Origin: Flavobacteriaceae bacterium
GTDB taxonomy: Bacteria; Bacteroidota; Bacteroidia; Flavobacteriales; Flavobacteriaceae
Direction of reading: 5' to 3'
DNA: 9,251 nucleotides
NCBI GenBank assembly: GCA_015488935.1
Contig: WFMU01000323.1
Location: forward strand, 1-9,251
Shown: one piece after another, positions 1 to 6,894 of the stretch
Layout of the letters: each line of letters starts with the position of its first letter
How positions within the stretch are numbered: the stretch's first letter is position 1
Position numbers and translations under genes: made by a program
The notes under the pieces: model-generated
What the model saw: the letters and a program-made list of their open reading frames with translations, nothing else
The model's database searches: none
What the model was told of the DNA's origin: nothing

Positions 1-80
1 CCTAAATCTGGATATTTTGCTGTTTTACAAGAAAAAGATACAAGTACTAAAACCAGTACAATAAATTTTAATTTCTTCAT
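1..80 (-). CDS. Lipoprotein, probable peptidyl-prolyl isomerase (N-terminal fragment)
   Basis: Only the first 26 codons are inside the window; the gene runs off the left edge. The ATG is at 78-80, one base after the gldI stop codon, so it is the third gene of the nrnA-gldI operon. The translation opens with two lysines, a hydrophobic run (residues 6-16) and a cysteine at residue 18 in the context SFSC, which is a lipoprotein signal peptide of the relaxed Bacteroidota kind. The mature part begins KTAKYPDLG. From memory, flavobacterial cyclophilin-type isomerase lipoproteins begin with a similar YPDLG stretch and often follow gldI, so a periplasmic prolyl isomerase is the best guess. The catalytic domain is outside the window, so only the lipoprotein assignment is directly supported. 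Confidence 0.7.
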   Translation of the reverse strand, partial: MKKLKFIVLVLVLVSFSCKTAKYPDL

Positions 81-81
81 T

Positions 82-681
82 TTAATTTGTTTTATTTTGA
101 TTATTGTTATTTTTATTATTCTTTTTTTTATTTATTTTTTTTAAATACACTTCTATTATCAGTGATTGGTTTGGTGAGATTTTAGAGCCATAACCTGTTG
201 CTCCAAACACTTTATTTGATGGAAATAAGAAAGTAACACGTTCTCCTTGTTTCATCAATTTTAATCCTTCTTGTACACCTGTTAAAAACTCTTCTGTTTC
301 TAAGTGTAAAATACGATCTCCTTTTTCTACTTGTCCACGACTTCCTAAGGCTTCTTTTGGAAATATTACAGTGTTCTTTACATCTCTTATTTCGTAATTA
401 AACGTTAGCTCATCTCCTGCTTTTGGTGTTACTTTAAGAGAATCTATTTTATGGTTGTAATAATACCAAAATCCATTTGGAGAACTTATGTAGTGGTGTA
501 ATGTATCTTTTTTTATTATTCTTTTAAATAATGCCTCTTCCATTTTTACCAATGCCTTATTTCGTTTTATAGATGCTTCCATAAATGAATTCGATTTGCT
601 CTGTGATACTGGTTTTCTCGGTTTTGGACTCGAACACGAAAAGTGGAGCAATAACAAAATTATGTATATTTTATGCTTCAT
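82..681 (-). CDS. gldI: Gliding motility-associated FKBP-type peptidyl-prolyl isomerase lipoprotein GldI
   Basis: A 199-residue lipoprotein with a signal peptide at residues 1-15 and lipidated Cys16 (HFSC). A linker of about 70 residues leads to an FKBP fold at about 86-182. FKBP hallmarks are visible: GVQEGLKLMKQGERVTFLFP (135-154), FGATGYG (159-165) and the terminal strand LIIEVYLKK. The size and the FKBP-lipoprotein layout match GldI, which gliding flavobacteria need for the gliding/type IX secretion machinery, probably as a periplasmic folding helper. The residues after Cys16 are SSPKPRK, with no acidic surface-export signal, so I infer it stays on the periplasmic side. The start codon lies inside the 3' end of the upstream phosphoesterase gene (11-nt overlap), which suggests translational coupling. 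The C-terminus (183-199) is an unusual Lys/Asn-rich tail. Gliding itself cannot be deduced from this gene, since GldI homologues also occur in non-gliding relatives. Confidence 0.85.
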   Translation of the reverse strand: MKHKIYIILLLLHFSCSSPKPRKPVSQSKSNSFMEASIKRNKALVKMEEALFKRIIKKDTLHHYISSPNGFWYYYNHKIDSLKVTPKAGDELTFNYEIRDVKNTVIFPKEALGSRGQVEKGDRILHLETEEFLTGVQEGLKLMKQGERVTFLFPSNKVFGATGYGSKISPNQSLIIEVYLKKINKKKNNKNNNNQNKTN

Positions 682-1702
682 AAGATTGCTCTAATTCTGT
701 TTTATATTTTGGTAATATTTTTAAAAATTGTTGTACCGTTTTATGCAACGACTCTTCACTTCTGCCACCAGCAGCATTTGTATGTCCTCCACCATTAAAG
801 TAAGTTCTTGCAAATTCATTTACCGAAAATTTTCCTTTAGAGCGAAAAGACATTTTTATAATACCTTGCTTTTTATCTTCAATAAAAATAACAGCAAAAA
901 TAACTCCTTTAAGCGATAAGGCATAATTTACAAAGCCTTCGGTATCTCCTTTTTCAAAATTATATTTATTTAATTCGTATTGCGATAAGGTAATATAGGC
1001 GGTTTTACAATCTTCAACAACTTTCATGTTTGCCAATGCTCTTCCTAATAATTGCATTCTATTATAAGAATTCACATCCATTACACTATTATAAATTTTT
1101 GCATTATCGGCACCATTATCTAATAAATTTGCAACAATTCGATGTGTTCTACTAGTAGTCGATGGAAATCGAAAAGAGCCAGTATCTGTCATGATACCAG
1201 TATAAATACAAGTTGCAATTTCTGTATCTATTTTCGATAAATCATCAAACATCTCCATAAAGTCATATACCATTTCACTAGTAGATGTTTTAGTTACATC
1301 CGAATACCTATACGTTGCATAATCGTCTGGTGCTTGGTGATGATCTATCATAATAAAAATAGGCTTTATTTTTTCTAATGCCAATTGCATTTTATTACCT
1401 GTTCTATGAAACGCATTAAAATCTAACGTAAAAACAATTTCTGCTTCATGCAAAATTTTTGTTGCATTTGCCTCTTTTTTCTCAAAAAGAACAATATCCT
1501 TTTGCCCAGGCATCCATTTTAAAAAAAAGGGACAGTCGTTTGGCGAAATAACCGTTACTGTATGCCCTTGCTTTTTTAAATAATGATACATTGCTAAACT
1601 CGAACCGTAAGCATCTCCATCTGGATTTCTATGCGAAACTATGACTATTTTTCTATGCACTGCCAATAGTGCAGAAATCTTATTAATATCCCTTCTATCC
1701 AT
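671..1702 (-). CDS. nrnA: DHH/DHHA1 phosphoesterase, NrnA-like nanoRNase / pAp phosphatase
   Basis: A 343-residue cytoplasmic enzyme of the usual NrnA length. The DHH catalytic domain shows its metal-binding motifs in order: SHRNPDGDA (23-31), LDFNAFHRTG with Asp94 (93-102), IDHH with the DHH triplet at 120-122, and MTDTGSFRFP with Asp173 (171-180). The C-terminal DHHA1 domain carries GGGHTNAAGG (304-313). NrnA enzymes degrade 2-5 nt RNA oligomers and dephosphorylate pAp to AMP; whether this one does both is inferred from the family. It is the first gene of the operon with gldI and overlaps it by 11 nt. This phosphoesterase-gldI pairing recurs in flavobacteria as I recall it. A functional link to gliding is not known; shared expression may be the only reason for the pairing. 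Confidence 0.88.
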   Translation of the reverse strand: MDRRDINKISALLAVHRKIVIVSHRNPDGDAYGSSLAMYHYLKKQGHTVTVISPNDCPFFLKWMPGQKDIVLFEKKEANATKILHEAEIVFTLDFNAFHRTGNKMQLALEKIKPIFIMIDHHQAPDDYATYRYSDVTKTSTSEMVYDFMEMFDDLSKIDTEIATCIYTGIMTDTGSFRFPSTTSRTHRIVANLLDNGADNAKIYNSVMDVNSYNRMQLLGRALANMKVVEDCKTAYITLSQYELNKYNFEKGDTEGFVNYALSLKGVIFAVIFIEDKKQGIIKMSFRSKGKFSVNEFARTYFNGGGHTNAAGGRSEESLHKTVQQFLKILPKYKTELEQSYEA

Positions 1703-1766
1703 AAGCTGCGAATATACAATAAAAATGGATATTTCAAATACTTAAATGGATAAGAAAATATCTTCG

Positions 1767-1797
1767 CAAAATTCAAGCTTATACTATTAACTCCAAG
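1767..1797 (-). promoter_or_regulatory. Candidate Bacteroidota promoter for the nrnA-gldI operon
   Basis: On the minus strand a CTTG (1797-1794) and GAATTTTG (1774-1767) are separated by 19 bp. Each differs by one base from the Bacteroidota consensus TTTG / TAnnTTTG, and the spacing is ideal. The predicted start of transcription is near 1760, giving a leader of about 57 nt before the ATG at 1702. In an AT-rich spacer such matches can be accidental. No comparably good promoter for divergent pyrE was found; the nearest candidate is TATATTCG at 1880-1887, almost on the start codon. Confidence 0.4.
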
Positions 1798-1891
1798 TAA
1801 ACATTAAACACATTTAACATTGTTGCTATCTTTTTTATAATTTTTATTTAATATAATACTGCCAATCTAATAATTATATTATATTCGTTTT

Positions 1892-2533
1892 ATGATTTAT
1901 GAAAAAAATATTGCTTCAGAAACGGCAGAATTGCTTTTAAAAATTAGAGCAATTAAGTTACAACCTCAAACCCCTTTTACTTGGGCTTCTGGTTGGAAAT
2001 CTCCTATTTACTGCGACAATAGATTAACCCTTTCTTATGTGCCTATTCGCAATTTTATACGAGAAATTATGGCTAAAATCATTGAAGATAAATACGGAAA
2101 ACCCGATGTTATTGCAGGTGTTGCCACAGGTGCTATAGCCATTGGTGTTTTAGTTGCTCAAGAATTAGGTATTCCTTTTGTATATGTAAGACCTGAACCA
2201 AAAAAACATGGCCGAAAAAATCAAATAGAAGGACATTTAGAAAGTGGCCAAAATGTAGTTGTTATTGAAGATTTAATTAGTACTGGTAAAAGTAGCCTTT
2301 TAGCTGTAGAAACAATTAAAAATAATAATGCTATTGTTAAAGGTATGGTTGCTATTTTTTCGTATGATTTTAATTTTGCAGCAGAAAATTTTAAAAATGC
2401 CAATATAGAACTTACCACACTTAGCGATTACAATCATTTATTAGAACGAGCAAAAAAATCGGATTATATTACCGAGAAAGATTTAGATACTTTAAAAAAT
2501 TGGCGATTAAGTCCAAGTACATGGAATTTGTAA
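1892..2533 (+). CDS. pyrE: Orotate phosphoribosyltransferase
   Basis: This 213-residue enzyme transfers phosphoribose from PRPP to orotate, giving orotidine monophosphate in de novo UMP synthesis. The N-terminal orotate-site segment FTWASGWKSPIYCDNR is at 29-44. The flexible catalytic loop RPEPKKHGRKNQIEG is at 100-114, with Lys104, Lys105 and His106. The PRPP-binding motif VVVIEDLISTGKS is at 122-134. Length and motif order are those of a complete bacterial PyrE. It is transcribed divergently from nrnA across a 189-bp gap and stands alone; no other pyrimidine gene is in the window, so the pathway is dispersed, as is common in Bacteroidota. It ends just before a strong hairpin, so it is probably monocistronic at this end. 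Confidence 0.95.
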   Translation: MIYEKNIASETAELLLKIRAIKLQPQTPFTWASGWKSPIYCDNRLTLSYVPIRNFIREIMAKIIEDKYGKPDVIAGVATGAIAIGVLVAQELGIPFVYVRPEPKKHGRKNQIEGHLESGQNVVVIEDLISTGKSSLLAVETIKNNNAIVKGMVAIFSYDFNFAAENFKNANIELTTLSDYNHLLERAKKSDYITEKDLDTLKNWRLSPSTWNL

Positions 2534-2554
2534 AATATATTTACCAAGTTTTAA

Positions 2555-2583
2555 GTAAAGCTGTTTTACCAAAACAGCTTTAC
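2555..2583 (+). terminator. Hairpin terminator after pyrE
   Basis: A perfect 13-bp inverted repeat (GTAAAGCTGTTTT, loop ACC, AAAACAGCTTTAC) begins 21 nt after the pyrE stop. It can fold on either strand. No real T-run follows the 3' arm (the next bases are CCATACG), so it is not a classic intrinsic terminator; transcript-end protection or a Bacteroidota-type terminator is the likely role. Confidence 0.6.
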
Positions 2584-2660
2584 CCATACGTTCTATATTA
2601 GTGTTGACTGTTTTTTATTAATCCAAAACTCAATATCCAAAAATCCACACATCATGCTTC

Positions 2661-2673
2661 ATGTATCATACAT
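2661..2673. repeat. Short palindrome in the pyrE to LTA-synthase-like gene gap
   Basis: ATGTATCATACAT is a 6-bp inverted repeat around one central base. It lies in the otherwise featureless part of the 263-bp gap between the pyrE hairpin and the next promoter. Dyads of this size can be operator sites but also occur by chance in AT-rich DNA. I saw no coding sequence or RNA gene in the gap. Confidence 0.25.
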
Positions 2674-2744
2674 CTAAAAGCGAAACAAACTTATGTCTTT
2701 TACTAGACAATAATAATTGTAAATATATTTTTATGTAAATTTAG

Positions 2745-2777
2745 CTTGGTATTAGATTAAATAAATACTTACTTTTG
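2745..2777 (+). promoter_or_regulatory. Promoter of the LTA-synthase-like gene
   Basis: TACTTTTG at 2770-2777 is an exact match to the Bacteroidota -7 element TAnnTTTG. CTTG at 2745-2748 serves as a near-consensus -33 element, with a 21-bp spacer. Transcription would begin near 2784, leaving a leader of only about 13 nt before the TTG start at 2797. This supports the short upstream end chosen for that gene. Confidence 0.55.
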
Positions 2778-2796
2778 CTAACTAAAACAAATTATT

Positions 2797-4710
2797 TTGC
2801 CAAGATTAAAAGAGTACTACGTATTATTTTATAGATTAGGTCTTGCCTATCTTTTTTATTTTTTTGCCAGATTACTTTTCTTTTTTTATAATAAAAGTCT
2901 TTTGCATGTATCTAATTTCTCCGAATTTATCAATATTTGTTATCGAGGATTAACTTTTGATACTACAGCTATTTTATATGTAAATTTACTATTTATCTTA
3001 TTTAGCATCTTACCATTTGTAATAAATACAAAACCAAGATATCAGAAAATACTTTTTTACATTTATTTTAGTACAAACTTACTTGCTTATGCCACTAATT
3101 TTATTGATTTTATTTATTATAAATTCTCTAATTTTAGACTAACTATTGCAACATTTAACGAGTTTAAAGGAGAAACTAATGGCGTGGCATTATTTTTCTC
3201 GTTCTTAAAAGATTATTGGCATGTACTTGTTTTATTTATTGCTATGAGTTGGTTGTGGATTTTTTTATATAAGAAAATAACACTTACTCCAAAAAAAATA
3301 GACAAAAAATCGCCTTATTTTATTACTTCAATTCTTGCCTTCTTAATTTTTGGAACTTTAATTGTCGGTGGTATTCGTGGCGATTTTAAACATAGTACCA
3401 GACCAATTACTTTAGTAGATGCCAATAAGTTTGTAGATAAATCTGTACATGCAGCAATGGTATTAAATACGCCCTTTACTCTTATAAGAACGATTAATAA
3501 AAATTATTTTAAACATCAAAATTTTTATACAGATAAAGAATTAAATACAATAATAAAACCAATAAAACAATACCATACAGAAGTAACTAAAAAACCAAAT
3601 ATTGTACTTTTTATTGTAGAAAGTCTTGGTAGAGAATATCTTGGTGCTTTTAATAAACGAAACCACATTTCAAATTACAAAAGTTATACACCATTTTTAG
3701 ATTCACTCGCACAGCATAGTTTAATTTTTGATAATGCCTTTGCTAATGGTCGAAAATCCATACATGGTATGTCGTCAATTTTAGCAGGTATTCCATCATT
3801 TAAAGTTGCCTTTACTTCTTCTTCATTTTCTAATCAAAAAATACAATCTTTGGTTTCTTGCTTAAAAGATTATGGTTATGATACTTCTTTTTTTCACGGT
3901 GCTGCAAATGGCTCTATGGGATTTTTAGGTTTTGGTAATATTTTAGGTTTAGACCATTATTATGGAAAAACCGAATTTAATAACGATGCGGAATATGATG
4001 GTATATGGGGAATTTGGGATGAACCTTTTTTACAATACATGGAGCAAGTAATCAATACTAAAAAAGAGCCTTTTTTTGCTTCCGTTTTTACTTTAACATC
4101 TCACGATCCATTTATTCCTCCAGCAAAATATAAAAATACTTTTCCAAAAGGAAATATACCAATGCATCAAGTAGTTGGTTATACCGACTTTGCTATAAAA
4201 CGTTTTTTTGAAAAAGCAAAAAAAGAACCTTGGTTTAAAAATACCATTTTTGTATTAACTGCCGACCATACCAATCAAAAATTTTATCCAAAATATCAAA
4301 AAGGTATTAATCGTTCTGCAGTTCCTATTTTATTTTATAAACCAGATAATTCTTTAACTAAAATGGATACAACACTTGCACAACAAATTGATATTTATCC
4401 TACTTTATTAGACATGGTTGGTTATAAAAAACCTTTTAGAAGTTGGGGGCGTAGTCTTATTAGTAATAATACCAAGCCTTTTGTTATTACACATACAGGA
4501 AATGTATTTTACTTTATGAAAGGAAATTACATTTGTGTTTTTGATGGAAATAAATCTATTGGTTTTTACAACATTAAGGATGATGCTTTAACCCATAATC
4601 TCATTAATTCTAAAAATGAGGAAATGATTTCCATAGAAAGAGAATGCAAAGCATATATTCAAGATTACATGCATCGAATTTTAGACAAAAAATTAGGAGC
4701 TCCTAACTAG
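2797..4710 (+). CDS. LTA synthase family protein (membrane sulfatase-fold transferase)
   Basis: This 637-residue protein has five predicted membrane helices (about 10-31, 57-75, 84-105, 140-158, 175-193) and then an extracytoplasmic alkaline-phosphatase/sulfatase-fold domain (about 267-560). Expected metal and catalytic motifs are present: IVESLGRE with Glu275, NGRKSIHG with Ser321 where LtaS has its nucleophilic Thr, TSHDPF with His436, and TADH with Asp490-His491. The family moves phosphoglycerol or similar head groups onto lipids or glycans. A diderm flavobacterium has no classical lipoteichoic acid, so the substrate is unknown. The start is TTG: an in-frame TAA lies at 2779-2781, no in-frame ATG follows until about codon 150, and the first membrane helix begins at about residue 10. 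ATT codons at 2791 and 2794 are less likely starts. It converges on the NlpC/P60 gene with 10 nt between stops. Confidence 0.88.
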   Translation: MPRLKEYYVLFYRLGLAYLFYFFARLLFFFYNKSLLHVSNFSEFINICYRGLTFDTTAILYVNLLFILFSILPFVINTKPRYQKILFYIYFSTNLLAYATNFIDFIYYKFSNFRLTIATFNEFKGETNGVALFFSFLKDYWHVLVLFIAMSWLWIFLYKKITLTPKKIDKKSPYFITSILAFLIFGTLIVGGIRGDFKHSTRPITLVDANKFVDKSVHAAMVLNTPFTLIRTINKNYFKHQNFYTDKELNTIIKPIKQYHTEVTKKPNIVLFIVESLGREYLGAFNKRNHISNYKSYTPFLDSLAQHSLIFDNAFANGRKSIHGMSSILAGIPSFKVAFTSSSFSNQKIQSLVSCLKDYGYDTSFFHGAANGSMGFLGFGNILGLDHYYGKTEFNNDAEYDGIWGIWDEPFLQYMEQVINTKKEPFFASVFTLTSHDPFIPPAKYKNTFPKGNIPMHQVVGYTDFAIKRFFEKAKKEPWFKNTIFVLTADHTNQKFYPKYQKGINRSAVPILFYKPDNSLTKMDTTLAQQIDIYPTLLDMVGYKKPFRSWGRSLISNNTKPFVITHTGNVFYFMKGNYICVFDGNKSIGFYNIKDDALTHNLINSKNEEMISIERECKAYIQDYMHRILDKKLGAPN

Positions 4711-4721
4711 TATTTCTAGTT
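4705..4721. terminator. Small hairpin shared by two convergent gene ends
   Basis: AACTAG, loop TATTT, CTAGTT forms a 6-bp stem. It covers the TAG stop of the plus-strand LTA-synthase-like gene (4708-4710) and touches the stop of the minus-strand peptidase gene (4721-4723). Being symmetrical it could end transcripts from both sides, but it is AT-rich and weak, with no T-run. The adjoining perfect palindrome TTAGGAGCTCCTAA (4693-4706) has no loop of its own. Confidence 0.3.
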
Positions 4722-5491
4722 TAAAACATCCTTTTAATTAAACGTAATTTATGTGTGTGCCTCTTTGTTTCTTCGTTATAAATACCACTTTGGTCTAAGC
4801 GATCTAAACGTACTTTTCCACTTGCGTGAATAATATAATTATTTGCCAAAATAATACCTACATGCGTAATATTTCCTTCTTTATTATCAAAAAACGCCAA
4901 ATCACCAGGTTCACTTTCTTCAATAAAACTAAGTACTTCTCCTTGTTTTGCTTGTTGCGAAGCATCTCTAAATAGTTTATAACCATTCATGCGATAAACC
5001 ATTTGTGTAAGCCCAGAACAATCAATTCCAAAAGGTGTTTTTCCTCCCCAAAGATAGGGTGCATTAAGATACATAAAAGCGGTTTCCACCACATTCTCTT
5101 TTGCTTGTTTTACCACACGTGTTTTTCCTTCAAAAAGGAATTCATCCTCATTAATACGAAATGTATTGTGCTTATAATCTGGTAATATAGCACCGATAGA
5201 AAGTGGCAAAAATTCTTTTTTATAGGTTGTTGCAAAATTTACCAATTCAATAGAAAAAACGGTTTCTGCATTTTTTAATTGCTCAAAATATGCCTCAGTA
5301 ATTTCGGTAACTTGCTTACTATCAATCCAACCTCTATAACCATCAAATCCCAATTTTATATAGAGCCATTGTTTTTGCTTTTCTAAAACCGCAAAATGCT
5401 CTCCAAAAAGAACTTGAGATACCATCTCACTAGCATCAGAAGGCTCCATCCGAAGTGGAATACTATTAAGAATACAAATACCGAATTCCAT
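4721..5491 (-). CDS. C40 (NlpC/P60) peptidase with SH3 domain, YkfC-like
   Basis: A 256-residue protein with an N-terminal bacterial SH3-like region (about 5-60, including WLYIKL and GYRGWID) and a C-terminal NlpC/P60 domain (about 130-250). The papain-like catalytic residues are Cys158 in GIDCSGLTQMVY, His210 in ITHVGI and probably His222 in IIHASG. LWGGKTPFGIDCSG and PGDLAFF are family signatures. Such enzymes cut the D-gamma-glutamyl to diamino acid bond of murein peptides. There is no signal peptide, so I infer a cytosolic dipeptidyl-peptidase VI type that recycles imported wall peptides rather than cutting the wall itself. It lies 26 nt downstream of the thiolase gene on the same strand, so the two are probably co-transcribed, although their biochemistry shows no evident link. 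Confidence 0.88.
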   Translation of the reverse strand: MEFGICILNSIPLRMEPSDASEMVSQVLFGEHFAVLEKQKQWLYIKLGFDGYRGWIDSKQVTEITEAYFEQLKNAETVFSIELVNFATTYKKEFLPLSIGAILPDYKHNTFRINEDEFLFEGKTRVVKQAKENVVETAFMYLNAPYLWGGKTPFGIDCSGLTQMVYRMNGYKLFRDASQQAKQGEVLSFIEESEPGDLAFFDNKEGNITHVGIILANNYIIHASGKVRLDRLDQSGIYNEETKRHTHKLRLIKRMF

Positions 5492-5517
5492 TTTTATAGA
5501 TTAATCTAACAAAAAAA

Positions 5518-6693
5518 TTAAACTTTTTCAATAACAATGGCACTAGCACCACCACCACCATTACAAATGGCTGCTGCTCCAATTTTCGCATTATTTTGTT
5601 CCAATACATTAATTAGTGTAACAATAATACGAGAACCCGAAGAACCTAGTGGATGTCCTAAAGAAACTGCTCCTCCATTTACGTTTACCGTACTTGGATC
5701 TAATCCTAAAATCTTTATGTTTGCCAAACCAACTACAGAAAAAGCTTCGTTAAATTCAAAATACGATACATCTTCTAAGTTGATATTTGCTTTGTGTAAT
5801 GCCTTTGGTAATGCTTTAGCTGGTGCAGTAGTAAACCATTCTGGTTCTTGTGCAGCATCTGCATAACCTCTAATAATTGCAATTGGCTTTAAATTTAATT
5901 CTTTGGCTTTTTCGCTACTCATAATTACTAAGGCAGAAGCACCATCGTTTAAAGTAGAAGCATTTGCTGCGGTTACCGTTCCATCTTTTGTAAAAACTGG
6001 TCTTAATGTTGGAATTCGTTCCATTTTTACATTCTTATATTCTTCATCTTCTTTAAAAAGGATTGGTTCTCCTTTTCGTTGTGGCACTTCAACAGGAATT
6101 ACTTCCTCCTTATATTTACCCGCAGCCCAAGCAGCAGCAGAGCGTTTATAAGATTCTATGGCAAAATTATCTTGGTCTTCTCTAGAAAAATCGTGTTCGT
6201 TTGCACATAAATCACCACAAGTTCCCATGTGTTTTTGATCGTAAACGTTCGTTAAACCGTCAAACACCATACCATCAGTCATTGTAATATTGCCTAATTT
6301 TTGCCCTTTTCTCGAATGTACATAATGTGGTACAGACGACATATTTTCCATTCCTCCAGCAACAACAATTTCTGCATCGCCACATTTTATTGCTTGAGCT
6401 GCCAACATTACTGCTTTCATACCAGAAGCACAAACTTTATTTACCGTGGTACAAGGTACCGTATCTGGTAAACCTGCAAATATGGCTGCTTGTCTGGCAG
6501 GTGCTTGTCCTAAACCTGCTTGCAACACATTTCCCATAAATACTTCATCTACTAAAGATGGATTTAAATCAATTTTATTTATTGCTGCTTTTATAGCAGT
6601 AGCTCCTAATTTTGTTGCAGGAACTGAAGATAAACTTCCTAAAAAACTTCCCATTGGTGTTCTAACCGCCGAAACAATTACTACTTCTTTCAT
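5518..6693 (-). CDS. Acetyl-CoA C-acetyltransferase / thiolase
   Basis: A full-length 391-residue thiolase. The acyl-accepting cysteine is Cys88 in VNKVCASGMKA. The C-terminal half has NEAF (316-319), GHPLGSSGSR with His347, and the second catalytic cysteine Cys377 in CNGGGGAS. Thiolases join two acetyl-CoA into acetoacetyl-CoA or cleave 3-ketoacyl-CoA. The 391-residue size and the motifs suit a biosynthetic or short-chain acetoacetyl-CoA type, but substrate length cannot be read from the sequence and a beta-oxidation role is possible. No hydroxyacyl-CoA dehydrogenase is adjacent. It heads a unit with the NlpC/P60 gene and is divergent from the HD-domain gene across 205 bp. The only minus-strand promoter hint is a one-mismatch TAATTTCG at 6741-6734, without a good -33 element. 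Confidence 0.93.
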   Translation of the reverse strand: MKEVVIVSAVRTPMGSFLGSLSSVPATKLGATAIKAAINKIDLNPSLVDEVFMGNVLQAGLGQAPARQAAIFAGLPDTVPCTTVNKVCASGMKAVMLAAQAIKCGDAEIVVAGGMENMSSVPHYVHSRKGQKLGNITMTDGMVFDGLTNVYDQKHMGTCGDLCANEHDFSREDQDNFAIESYKRSAAAWAAGKYKEEVIPVEVPQRKGEPILFKEDEEYKNVKMERIPTLRPVFTKDGTVTAANASTLNDGASALVIMSSEKAKELNLKPIAIIRGYADAAQEPEWFTTAPAKALPKALHKANINLEDVSYFEFNEAFSVVGLANIKILGLDPSTVNVNGGAVSLGHPLGSSGSRIIVTLINVLEQNNAKIGAAAICNGGGGASAIVIEKV

Positions 6694-6756
6694 AAAAGAT
6701 ATTTTTAACTTTTAATATTTAATCTATTTTGTGCGAAATTAACCATTTTCTTTTAT

Positions 6757-6791
6757 TTTAGTCACTATCTCATCTTATTTTTCTACTTTTG
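6757..6791 (+). promoter_or_regulatory. Candidate promoter upstream of the 7TM-HD gene
   Basis: TACTTTTG at 6784-6791 matches the Bacteroidota -7 consensus TAnnTTTG exactly and is identical to the element before the LTA-synthase-like gene. The -33 element is poor (TTTA at 6757-6760, with a long 23-bp spacer). Transcription would start near 6798, giving a leader of about 100 nt before the HD gene. That leader contains the small ORF at 6811. Confidence 0.4.
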
Positions 6792-6810
6792 GTACGTATT
6801 AATTTAGTTT

Positions 6811-6894
6811 ATGAAACAACAACAAAACAATTTAGTAGAAATACAAAAGTATATTTTGAATATTTTTAACCTTTTATCGCATTCCACAACATAA
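6811..6894 (+). CDS. Candidate 27-residue upstream ORF (leader peptide)
   Basis: The ORF runs from ATG 6811 to TAA 6892-6894, ending 4 nt before the ATG of the 7TM-HD gene. It begins MKQQQNNLVEIQ and continues with an amphipathic-looking stretch YILNIFNLL. The ATG lies 19 nt after the -7 element at 6784-6791, exactly the distance seen for the LTA-synthase-like gene. I recognise no family. An ORF of this length can arise by chance in AT-rich DNA, so the case rests on its position between promoter and gene. If translated, it could couple or tune expression of the HD gene. Confidence 0.25.
   Translation: MKQQQNNLVEIQKYILNIFNLLSHSTT

Noticed and set aside
728..919. 63-codon plus-strand frame opposite the NrnA-like gene
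   Set aside because: It is antisense to the conserved DHHA1 domain, with low-complexity Asn/Lys/Phe content typical of a shadow frame.
1880..1887. TATATTCG as the pyrE -7 promoter element
   Set aside because: It has one mismatch and no -33 partner at the right distance, and it lies almost on the start codon, so the transcript would be nearly leaderless.
2584..2744. Possible small RNA or decayed gene between the pyrE hairpin and the next promoter
   Set aside because: Frames here are only a few codons long, and apart from one 13-nt palindrome no stable structure or repeat family was seen.
4693..4706. Palindrome TTAGGAGCTCCTAA as a terminator
   Set aside because: It is a perfect palindrome with no loop, lies inside the coding sequence and has no T-run; it is likely chance codon use.
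5537..6715. Several plus-strand reading frames opposite the thiolase gene
   Set aside because: They are antisense shadows of a well-supported thiolase with all catalytic motifs in place on the minus strand.
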